From the NCBI GenBank assembly GCA_035610365.1, contig CM069439.1, positions 19,109,533-19,173,532 on the forward strand: 64,000 bases of DNA, in the 5' to 3' direction. The stretch's first letter is position 1. The number at the start of each line of letters is the position of its first letter. The DNA comes from Aquatica leii (Eukaryota; Arthropoda; Insecta; Coleoptera; Lampyridae). The translations under genes and the position numbers were made by a program. The notes below the pieces were generated by a model. The model did not search any database. It worked only from the letters and a program-made list of their open reading frames with translations, and was not told the origin of the DNA. Shown here in pieces: positions 11,231 to 26,700 of this stretch.

Positions 11231-14200
11231 TATTCAGTTGCTTCCTATATCAGCTTTTTAATTTAGATAACAAACAAGACAACGCTCTAACCACGGTTTG
11301 CTTTACACTTATTTGTGACTAAAAAGATCTTCGACTTACAATATTCTTCTTTACTTTGATATTTACTCATTAGATTGTACTAAACTATTTATAATTTACT
11401 TCTTACTATATTGGTTATGTAATTTGGCTAAATTTTGATTTATTTCAATTTCAACAAGTTTGCAACGTTTTTTTTTGTGTTACAGTTTAGAAAAAGAATG
11501 GGTTTTTTGCCGTATTTTGGTAGTTTTTACTTCTTCTTCTGACAATATTCTTCTTTATTTTGACGTTTTCTCTGTAGATTGTACTAAAGTAATTATAAGT
11601 TGCTTCTTATTACACTGGTTGAGTAACTTGGCTAAATGGCAAGAAGTTCGAATTTGAACAGATTTGCAACGTTTTTTTTTGCTGTACAGCTTGGAAAGAG
11701 GACTGATTTTTCACTATCTTTTAGTAGTTTCCACTTTTGTTTGACGGTTTTGTTTAGTTTCTAGAAGTTTTGATTTTATTGTTTTTATTTAGGCAATGGT
11801 CAGGAATTTGACAGATTCATAGCTTTTGAACATTGTGAACCTGAAAAGCTTTGTAGTCTATTTGTGAATTTTTTTTCAACTAGATTTTCAACTTTCTATA
11901 TCAAGATTACTATGTGGCACTTGACATCTCGCTGTCATTACTGCTGTATAAAAGAAGTTTATAAAAGTTCTAACAAAAGGTATTCAGTTGCTTCCTATAT
12001 CTGCTTTTTAAAACGATTTTTTAGATAACAAACAAGACAACGCTCTAACCACGGTTTCCTTATACAAAAAGATATGCTTCTGACAATATTCTTCATTATT
12101 TTGACGTTTTCTCTGTAGATTGTACTAAAGTAATTATAATTGTCTCTTATTACACTGCTTAAGTAATTTGGCTAAATGACAAGAAATTCGAATTTCAACA
12201 GATTTGCAACGGTTTTTTTTGCTATACAGCTTAAAAAGGAGACTGATTTTTCACTATCTTTTGGTACTTTCCACTTTTGTTTGTCTATTGTGTCTATTTG
12301 TGAATTTTTTTTCTACTAGATTTTGACCTTTCGATATCATGATTACTAAATGTCACTTGACATCTCGCTGTCATTACTGCTGTACAAAAGCAGTTCATAA
12401 AAGTTCGAACAAGGTATTCAGTTGTTTCCTGTATCTGCTTTTTAAAAATAATTTTTTAGATAACAAACAAGACAACGCTCTAACCACGGTTTCCTTATAC
12501 AAAAAGATATGCTTCTGACAATATTCTTCTATATTTTGACGTTTTCTCTGTAGATTGTACAAAAGTAATTAAAAGCTGTCTTTTATTACGCTGGTTAAGT
12601 AAATTGGCTAAATGACAAGAAATTCCAATTACAACAGATTTGGAACGGCTTTTTTTGCTTTACAGCATGGAAAGAGGACTGATTTCTCACTATCTTTTGG
12701 TAGTTTCCACTTTTGTTTGACGGTGTTGTTCAGTTTTTAAAAGTTTTGATTTTATTGTTTTTATTTAAGCAATGGTCAGAAAATTGACAGATTCATAGCT
12801 TTTGCACATTGTGAGCCTGAAAAGCTTTGTAGCCTATTTGTGAATTTTTTGTTCTACTAGATATTGACCTTTTTATATCATAATTACTAAGTGTCACTTG
12901 ATATCTCGCTGTCATTACTGCTGTACAAAAGAAGTTTATAAAAGTTCTAACAAAAGGTATTCAGTTGCTTCCTGTATCTGCTTTAAAAATAATTTTTTAG
13001 ATAAAAACCATACAACGTTCTAACCACGGTTTGCTTATACAAAAAGATATGCTACTGACAATATTCTTCATTATTTTGACGTTTTCTCTGTAGATTGTAC
13101 TAAAGTAATTATAATTGTCTCTTATTACACTGCTTAAGTAATTTGGCTAAATGACAAGAAATTCGAATTTCAACAGATTTGCAACGGTTTTTTTTGCTAT
13201 ACAGCTTAAAAAGGAGACTGATTTTTCACTATCTTTTGGTACTTTCCACTTTTGTTTGACGGTGTTGTTTAGTTTCTAGAAGTTTTGATTTTATTGTTTT
13301 TATTTAGGCAATAGTCAGGAATTTGACAGATTCATAGCTTTTGCACATTGTGAACCTGAAAAGTTTTGTAGTCTATTTGTGATTTTTTTTTTCTACTAGA
13401 TATTGATCTTTCTATATCATGATTACTAAGTGTCACTTGACATCTCGCTGTCATTACTGCTGTACAAAAGAAGTTCATAAAAGTTCTAACAAAAGGTATT
13501 CAGTTGCTTTCCGTATCTGCTTTGTCAAACAATTTTTTAGATAACAAATAAAACAACTTTTTAACCACGGTTTGCTTTACACTTATTTGTGACTAAAAAG
13601 ATCTTCGACTTACAATATTCTTCTTTACTTTGATATTTACTCATTAGATTGTACTAAACTATTTATAATTTACTTCTTACTATATTGGTTATGTAATTTG
13701 GCTAAATTTTGATTTATTTCAATTTCAACAAGTTTGCAACGTTTTTTTTTGTGTTACAGTTTAGAAAAAGAATGGGTTTTTTGCCGTATTTTGGTAGTTT
13801 TTACTATTGTGTATCAATTTTCGACGTTTTGATTTTATTGTTGTTAACTAGGCAATGATCGAAAATTTGGCAGATTTAGAGTTTTTGCACATTGTGGGCC
13901 TGAGAAACCTTGTAGTCTATTTGTAAATTTCTTCCTAATTACTAACTTCTACTTCTCAACCGCTGTTACTACTGCAGTACAAAATGAATTCATAAAAAGT
14001 TCTAACAAAAAACATTCAGTTGGTCCCTTATCTGATTTTGAAACATTTTTTTTTAAAACCACGGTTCGCTTATGTAGTTATTTCTGACTGAAAATATTTG
14101 CTACACAACACAACATCCTTCTTTATTTTGACGTTTACTCTTCAGATTGTATTAAATTACTTATAACTTGCCTATTATTATATTGGTTAAGTAATTTGGC

Positions 14201-14285
14201 TAGATTGCGATAAATTCAAATTTTAATAATTTTGCAACGTTTTTTTGTGGTACAGTTTGGAAAACGAACTGATTTATATACCATA

Positions 14286-15859
14286 TTTTCAAAAGTAATA
14301 ATGCAATATTAGCTAAATGTATGTAATGAACTTATGCGTCATTTTTCTTTAAATTTGCGGTACCTATAAAAAAAGTTTTTGTAATTTGATAAAACTTGTA
14401 GTATATACATTATAAAATCATCCAATCAAACTTTTTTTATAAATTATTAAGCACAACTAGTTTAAAAACATTTTGCTTCGCTTCTATAACAGTTTAATGA
14501 TCTTTGGGGTGTCCATAAATTATTTTCTGGGTTATTTTTAATTAAAGAAATGGGCTAATAACAACAGTTAAAAAAACAACAAAATATAACGTTTTGTTTA
14601 TGTTTTTAAATAAAAAAAACTACATTTTCTAATTAAAAGGATTTATTACTGAAACAACCAGACTATAAACAAGTTTTTTTATAAAATCGTGTTGTCAAAA
14701 GTGTTAGATAACAACAATCCTTCTAACCTTTTTACATAAAAATCATAATACAAGACAAGACCCCAGAATTAAAAACAAATACCAAAACAGTGGCAACTTA
14801 TAAATTATTTATCTGGAAATGTTTATACCAGAATTAATTTACATGTTTAAAGCATTCCAACTAAATAAATAAAGCTGTTAAGAAAACAATTTAGATCAAA
14901 GTTGTTGGTCAATGATGACTAAATTAAATGCCTTTTTTTAGAATTGATTTGCACAGTAAAATGTTATTTTTTAAACTAGTATTAAATGTTTTGATATAAA
15001 ATTTAAATTAATGCCACGTGTTTATTATAAATATATTTGACTATTACTTTCTGCAGGTAAAAAACTGTAACATATTTGCATCTAAAAGTTTTAGTTTTTT
15101 TAACCAGACGTTTTGAGTGACTGTCAAAAAACTAGAAATTTTTGAGCAAACATAGTCTTTTGCTTAAAATACAATAATTAAATTTGCGAAAAAAGACAAA
15201 GATGAAAGAATCAAATCTGAACTGCACCCTTCTAGCATCACATAAAATTGAGTGTGAAATCATCAGTTTCTTTACGTTTTTTAAATTTATGTTGCATTAT
15301 TATGTTTTTTTGCTAAATTTATTTTCGGTATTTATAGTACTAAAATGTCTTGTTGAAATGCTAATGTGTTGGTTTTTGACATATGCGTCTAAATTTATCG
15401 TATTTCAGCAGAAATTTGTAAAAACTAACCGGATGGTGGTACTTATCTAGAATAGAATCAATGGCAGCAATTTGTTTATCTATTTAAAGTCGAGAAAATA
15501 TAAATAACAAAAAGTAAATGTCTATAAAGATTGTTTAGACACGGAAAATCAATTTATATTTTTTTATAGACTTGATTGGATTGGATTATTGGAAGCTCAG
15601 GTACATTTTGATCAAGTGCCATTTCGTAACGCTAGACGTCGCCATTTTGTCAACTACTGTTTTAAATAAGACATTGTTTTAATTGTGGTTGTTGCAACGG
15701 TAATTATTTTTAAGTTTAGCCTGACTTTGGTTGTAAATGAACTGATTTTGAAGGTGATAGGTACGATGTTTGAATTTCTGCGACTTGCAATATTCTCCGA
15801 TCAGTTCTTGCAAATTAGAATCACAGGTAAATTGTAGAGGGGGAAGATGCACGCGATGA
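14286..15859. other. intergenic region upstream of the protease gene
   Basis: AT-rich, with one 88-codon open frame (15184-15450) that lacks motifs and is probably fortuitous. No RNA gene or TE terminus was identified. Confidence 0.35.
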
Positions 15860-15885
15860 GTTTTATAAGACGAAGCTTATAAAAC
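15860..15885 (+). promoter_or_regulatory. possible core promoter with TATA-like box and hairpin
   Basis: GTTTTATAAG (15860-15869) and CTTATAAAAC (15876-15885) form a perfect 10-bp inverted repeat with a 6-nt loop. The second arm includes TTATAAAA, placed 46-53 bp before the protease ATG, so it could be a TATA box with a short leader. This rests on position and sequence only. Confidence 0.35.
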
Positions 15886-15930
15886 ATCTCCATACGCGAT
15901 CACCGCATTAGTATTTTACCTTCCCTTAAA

Positions 15931-20046
<4,116 letters not shown>

Positions 20047-20047
20047 T

Positions 20048-20053
20048 AATAAA
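20048..20053 (+). terminator. polyadenylation signal of the protease gene
   Basis: AATAAA begins two bases after the TAA stop codon, and another lies about 20 bp further on (CAAATAAAC). The 3' untranslated region is therefore probably very short. Confidence 0.5.
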
Positions 20054-20665
20054 GTTGAATATATACAAATAAACAATCTGTGTTATCATAAAAAAGTATA
20101 AATTTAGGAAATGTTTTGTAACTTTTCAATTACTATAACACTAAACGAGTACTAAGCACATATTTCTGTAATACATATTTATTTTATTAGCGAATTTTTG
20201 GTGTAGCTAAAACTGTGACTGTGTAGTTAAATAGGTCATCTATTTTTATTACAATATAATAAGTCCTTTGCTAATAATCTTGCGATATTTAATTAAACGA
20301 AATACAATAGCGGGCGTTCCATATCTTATTACAAACCTCTGTCAAAACCAAAAACTACATCGTCGAAATAAATTTATTTAAAGAAAGCCGTTGTAAACTA
20401 CAAACAAAATAACTTAGTTTTATAACAGATATGGCATAAAATTCACGTGGCAGATATCAACGAATAACACCTAATCGAACAAATAAACTACTGCATTAAA
20501 GTATATACATATACAAACCAAAGGTGAGGTGAATTGTATACACTAGAGGGCCATGTGTTTAACATAAACTTAAAATAGATATATTATATACAATTTGAGG
20601 AAATATCTACAAATGAAACGCCTACAAAGATATTCTTCCAGGTTGTAAACAATATTTACATCCCG
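20054..20665. other. convergent intergenic region, protease to hand
   Basis: About 0.6 kb between two convergent stop codons. It must contain the 3' untranslated region of hand on the minus strand. TTTATT near 20180 could be its AATAAA signal read from the other strand, but this is uncertain. Confidence 0.4.
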
Positions 20666-20761
20666 TTAAAGAGCTTGTTCCTGTTTCAATTCCAAAGCCC
20701 ACACGTGTTGTGGCCAACCTGTGCGCCCTTTTGCTCGTCTCGAGTTGTTCCCCGTATCTTC
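20666..20761 (-). CDS. hand: hand exon 5 (C-terminal tail)
   Basis: It starts after TTTAAACAG and encodes 31 residues ending in KQEQAL plus a TAA stop. It contains the diagnostic [16 protein letters not shown]. It lies 8.5 kb from exon 4 because transposons fill intron 4, so an exon-by-exon annotation could easily miss it. Confidence 0.95.
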   Translation of the reverse strand, partial: EDTGNNSRRAKGRTGWPQHVWALELKQEQAL

Positions 20762-23700
20762 CTGTTTAAAAAATCAAACATAAATATATACAAACTAAAA
20801 CACTTTTACATCCTACGTGAACAAGTCAATAATTAAATGCAAAACGTAATATTAATGAATAGGTACATGCATTTTACACTTTCTGAAAAGTGTTTTAAAG
20901 TAACGCGGATCTTTTTCTAAGAACCCAAAAAAAGTCCTAGAAAGTCAAATGTAAATAATATTTTAATTCGTGCAATGTTTTGATAAAATATAATCACGTT
21001 TTTTCGTTTCCGTCATTAAATTTGTTCATAAAGATTAATTTAGACAAAATCGCACAAACAAAAGCAGCAATGACTAACGGCTATGGCAAAGAGGTCCGGT
21101 AAAAAAAAAGAATTTTATATGTACTTATATTATGTATTTTTGCAACTTTATTTTGTTATTCACCTCAATAAACTATTACAAAAGTAGCGCCTAGCGTAAA
21201 CCGTAAGTAATACGTATTTTATTACTTGAATGAGCAATTTCAAAATTGTATTTAGTTTTAGACGAATTTGTACTCCATATTTTCATATGTTTAGGTTTCA
21301 TTGATGCTATTCTCTAAAAGTTCATGATTTGTAAAGAGCTATACTAATTACTTATTTGAATTATTGTCACGTTATAAAAAAAACAAAATAAAATATGGAT
21401 AACATGCTCAAGAAGTACCAATAATTACTTTTGATGACAAATTCAATAAACGGTTATTGCAGACCAGATATTTTTACACATCTCAAATTCAGACATAGTT
21501 AGACACTATAATTGTTCTTCGTAATAAAGTAGAGTCTGTAGAAAACAAACTTGAAGACAAAACGCATGTGTTACAATATAAATTTATCAGACATTAAATT
21601 AACCAAGTTTACAAGAACTTATTTCAATGATGAAAATGGTAGCCATCCTAAAACTGTTATCCAAGAATTGGATTCGGCAATCGACTTAAATAAAATTGCA
21701 AAAAAGCAACAGTTGGAATCGGGAGACGTAACCTGGAAACAGAGTAACAAAGTTTGTAACCAACTATTAGAATTTGAATTATTCAAATGAATTATGTTCA
21801 CAAATTGTACATAAAAATATATAACAAACGCATGTCTCTGTCGCAACTCTTTTTAAAACACATTTTACTATAGCAAAACTAGTGGACAAAAACATTTTAA
21901 ATGAAGAAACAATTATCAAAGCCATTACGACGATGATAATAGAAGTAACATAATCTTCTTGGGCGTAAAATCTATAGATGGTATCCTTGAAATCCTTACA
22001 GAGTAATTCACAAAAACCTACATTTAACCAAAATAGATTCAGAGCACAAACACGTCACAATAGCTATAGTTTTAAAAATGTGAATGCTACTAATTACAAC
22101 AGAAATACAGCACATAATTAACATACAGATAGGCATCCAACATCAGAAAGACACACTAAAAAACCTGTTCATGAAAGAAATAGTCAGCATTAAAAAAACT
22201 AGTCACAAGCTTCCTAGATGATGGGTTGGGTGGCTTTTGAAATTAATTCTCATCATATCATAACAATAACGTAGCAGTTTCTACTATAAGTAAAATTATT
22301 TTAGTAAATGCCCATTAGTATCAATAACTATAAATAAAAGCAGCTGTTAAGCATTCATCGATACTAAACTTTTATGTGTGCGTAAGAAAAATGAATCTTT
22401 ACGCTTGTAGCTAGATGCTAAAATGCTTAATGCTAGAACGATAGTCGACAACGAGTTTGGACCAAATTCTTTTAGAAAAATAGTCACGAAAGTTTACTGT
22501 TTTTTGGTTTGACGGTTGTTTACAGCCCCGCGCCGTACAAAAGGGCAACGTCGTATGGTGCACGACGGCTCCAAAAAGCCTCAAAACTCAAAAGTAAAAA
22601 AAAAGATAAAGCAACAAACAACATTGTTATAATGATGAAAAAACCAGTAAGGAATTGCTAGCTATTACACTGTTTTTTATTTGTTTATTCTTTATTTTTA
22701 CTCTTTGAGACGAGGGAACCGAATTAGTTCTCGGAAATAATATATTTTCCAAATGAGAGTATGCAATAATAGTATTTATTCGATCGAATACGTAATATGT
22801 CTGAGCTTGCAATGTACGAAACTTTATATATTTAAGCGCTGCATCGGTCGCGATTTCATTTGTTGCCTGATGCCCGATTGATAATTAAGCAAAGTGAAAA
22901 GGTGCATGGAGTAAAAGATATCTGCTTTGAAACTTTAGTTTTTTGTAGTTTTACAGACGTTATAGTGATGTGTTTTGTGTTGTGAATTAAGCCGAGTTCA
23001 TCTAAAATTTATTTTTTATTTTAGATTTATTAAAACATTAAAAGCCAAAAACTTGCATGTCAAAAATTCTTTCATATTTGATTATATAAACATCATTGTT
23101 AATAGAAGTAAATTCAAACAGAATAATTGATAGGCACTAATATTACTATTTAGAAAAAAATTTAAATTTTAAAATAACTTGAAATAAGTAATGTTGAGAA
23201 AATACTTTCGAGTTTGAGTTTGAGACGTCGAAACATTTCCATTTTTCATGAATAATTTGTCAATTTGTTTACTTACGTATTAATTTCTTTACAGTATACA
23301 GGATGTCAGAAAAAAAGAAGAAATTGTCTGGACACCAAAATTTGCTGAATAAAAGAATAAGAGAGGAAGAACTGAAAATCCATGTCAAAATTACGTATTT
23401 TTTTTCAAAACCCAAGTCTACTTTGCCAAATATTATTAACAACAATAATATAGCCGAATCCCAATATTCTGAACCTGTGCTTGAAACAAGCATCAGCAGC
23501 AGACAAGAAACTGATCTTCTAGAAAGCAATCCATCAACATCTTCAAGTTCCGCTGATAATGAGAAATCAACACCTTCAAAAATTACCAGAACGGAAAATA
23601 TGAGTTAACTTTCGAAAGATGCTGCACTATGGTCAAAGAAATTACGTCCTAATAATATTTAAGAATTAGTAGAACGTGACCGTGCTCATTATCAAAACAA

Positions 23701-26700
23701 AAAAGATATTTATCCGAGAGATAATTCGGATTCGGGGCGTAAGCTCTCCAATAGTCAGTTCTTTAGAATTTTACCGAACAAAGAAAAAATTTAGCGTTTT
23801 TTGTTGTTGTATTCCGAAAAAAATTCACTTTACTGCTTCTGTTGCAAAATTTTTAATGACAGCGATTTGAAATATGTTCGCCTTAGTGATAAATCTGATT
23901 ACAATGACTGGCAGCATTTAAGTGAACATTTAAACATTCATGAAAAAAGCAAGTTATATATCGAAAATGTTCAAAAATTGCTAGATCTTTCTAACCGTTT
24001 TAATAAAACGAATTAATTGATTCTGAAATTCAAAATGTAATAAACAGAGAAACTAAATACTGACAAGCTGTTATAGAAAGAATTTTCTACGTAATTCAGT
24101 TTTTAGGTCAGCAGAATTTAGCTTTTCGTGAAAGTAGTAATAAGTTGTTTGAGAAAAACAAACGTTAACTTTTTAAAATGCATGGAAATGATTTCGAAAT
24201 TCGACCCGATTATGTCAGAACATACAAAACGCTCAAATAAAAGATCACAAAAACTATCTCGGGGATAAAATACAAAATGAAGTAATCAACTTGATTGGTG
24301 AAAATATGAAATCCAAAATTTTAGAACTAACTAAAAAAGCAAAATATTATTCCATATTATTAGACTGCACTCCTGACTCTAGTCACCAAAAACAAATTTC
24401 AGTTTGTATAAGATTTGTTAATTTAAAGAGCACGGGAATTAGTATAGAAGAACATTTTTTTCTATTTTGTTCTATAGATGATGTGTCGGGTAAAGGTTTG
24501 ACAAAATTTCTTATGTCAGCGTTAGAGAGAGAAGGCTTAAATATCAACGATTTGCGGGGTCAGGGTTACGACAATGGGGCAAATATGCGTGGTAGGCATA
24601 ATGGTCTACAAAAAAAACTTTGGATTTCAATCCGTGAGCTTTCTTTGTTCTTTGTTGCAATCATACCCTAAATTTGGTGGTCAATGATGCCGCAAAATCG
24701 GATTCTTTGAGCATCAATTTTTTTTTAGTTTAAGAACTGTTTGTATTTTTTTAGCTTCTACTAAACGCTGGTTAATTCTGAAATCTATTTTATCTAATGT
24801 AACAAATTTAACTTTAAAACCTTTATCGGATATTCGATGGTCTAGTAGAATAGATGCAATAACTCCTTTAAGGTATCAACTTGGGGAGGTTTATGATGCT
24901 CTGTTTAAAATAAGCGAAAGAAACTTTGAAAAAATGTAAAAAGTTTGGCTGCATCGTTGGCCAAAAAATTGCAAAATTTTTAGTTTATTTGCATTCTTAT
25001 ACAGGGTGTCCCACGAGGTACTATACATACTGAAATGGTATGTTCCTTAAGTCAATTTAAGTAGAAAACGTCCTATAAATATAGGTCCAATTCGCCATAA
25101 TTACACAGATACAAGCGTTCAAAGTTTATAAATGCTCACACATTTTTTGAAAATTATTATTATTGAAAACAGAAAATCTAACTACAAAACAAACATTTAA
25201 AAAAACAAACAGAAAAAAATCACATGAAATGCTCAAAATGACCTTCTTCGGCATTAATACAACGACGGCTGCGATCTAAAATGGACCGAGTAGCCGCTCG
25301 AAGCACCTGCTGGTTGTTCCGTGTTTGTTGACACATCCAGGATGCGCTGTATTAGTTGAGCTCTGGTATTAACTTTTACCTCGTATACTAAACTTTTCAC
25401 ATGACCCCACAGATAGAAGTCCAAAGGTGTGAGATCGGGCGATCTCGGTAGCCAAGCATGCGGGCCTCCACGCCCAATCCACCTATTGGGGTAAGCAACA
25501 TTTAGATATTCGGTCACATGCCGACTAAAATGTGGAGGAGCTTCATCATGTTGCAGAAACATTTGTTATCTTCTTAGTAAAGGTACTTCTTCCAAAAACG
25601 GTAGCAATTCATTCCGCAAAAAGTTAGCATATGCTTCTCCTGTCAGACGTTCCTCAAAGAAAAAAGGTCTAATAAGTTGATCGTTAATCATGCCACACCA
25701 TACGTTAACAAAAAATCTGCGCTGAAAGTTAGTTTCTGTTGTGCCATGTGGATTTTGATATGACCACAAATGAGAATTACGTGTATTGTTCACCCCATCT
25801 CTAGTAAATTGCGCCTCGTCGCTAAATAAAATGAATGAAACTAACTGTGGATTTACCTGTAGCCAGTGGCAGAAATTCAACCGGGCAGCAAAATCTCCAG
25901 GTTCCAGATGCTGAACCTGTTGTATGTGATAGGGATACAAAAGCCCATCATGTAATGTTCGCCATACTGACTTACGGGGGAGTCCCGTTCGAGAAGAAAT
26001 TCTTCTAGTACTCAACCCTGGACTTCGATCAACCATCTGTAGAATGTTTTCCTGCTCATTGACATTTAACTGCACAGGACGGTCAAATCTTGTTGAAACT
26101 GATGGAAATAAACCATGAGTCCGTACATGTTGAAACACAGAAGAAAAGGTTTGGTAATTTGGCACCCTCCTGTTGGGAAATCTTCGTTCATATTCCTTAA
26201 CGGCAAATCTCGCATTTCCATCACAAAATCCATAAATGTAAATGATCTCAGCATACTGTTCGTTAGAAAAATGAGAAGGCATTTTGCATTTAAATTACAC
26301 TTCATTTAATAAAATCGACTGTGAAATTAGTAGAAAAGAAAGCAATAAATGACATATTGTTCGGCTTTTGTTTCCCAGTTGACTAAGAATAATTAATTTT
26401 CAAAAAACGTTTGATCAGTTATAAACTTTGAACGCTTGTATCTGTGTAACTATGGCGAATTGGACCTATGTTTATAGGACGTTTTCTACTTAAATTGACT
26501 TAAGGAACATACCATTTCAGTATGTACAGTACCTCGTGGGACACCCTGTATTGTGGTATAATATTTTAAGTAAAGTTAACATTGTTAGTAAAATTATTCA
26601 AAAACCGAACTTTGATCTTGCTCAGTGTTGTAATCATTTAAATAATTTGAATAATTTTTTGAAAGCTAATTGCTTCGATAAAGGTTTTAATGATCTATTG

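Larger units (their letters stand above)
6780..14285. repeat. tandem array of ~540-bp units, about a dozen copies
   Basis: The anchor ACATCTCGCTGTCATTACTG recurs with small changes near 7030, 7815, 8352, 9576, 10086, 10627, 11169, 11920, 12356, 12896, 13436 and 13951. Most spacings are 510-545 bp. Exceptions are 785 and 751 (partial extra units), 436 (deletion), and 1224 (a 671-bp insert). Every unit repeats the same order of landmarks: CTTTGACGTTTACTCTTTAG, a GCGTTACAG stretch, GTTTGACGGTGTTGT, TTTTTATTTAGGCAATGGTC, GAACCTGAAAAGCCTTGTAG, and CTAACAAAAGGTATTCAG. Neighbouring copies near 11.0 and 11.8 kb are almost identical, showing recent duplication. Each unit contains an exon-like stretch (see finding). 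No encoded function is recognised. Confidence 0.9.

Noticed and set aside
6780-14285. Repeated units considered as a CRISPR-like or mutually exclusive exon system
   Set aside because: Units are ~540 bp, homologous along their whole length, and many exon-like stretches contain stops; no CRISPR architecture exists, and the exon idea is kept only as a low-confidence finding.
15184-15450. 88-codon frame upstream of the protease
   Set aside because: No motif, no splice context, hydrophobic AT-driven composition; probably chance.
21551-21790. 79-codon frame in hand intron 4
   Set aside because: It might be retroelement debris but matches no domain, and the neighbouring frames give no continuous protein.
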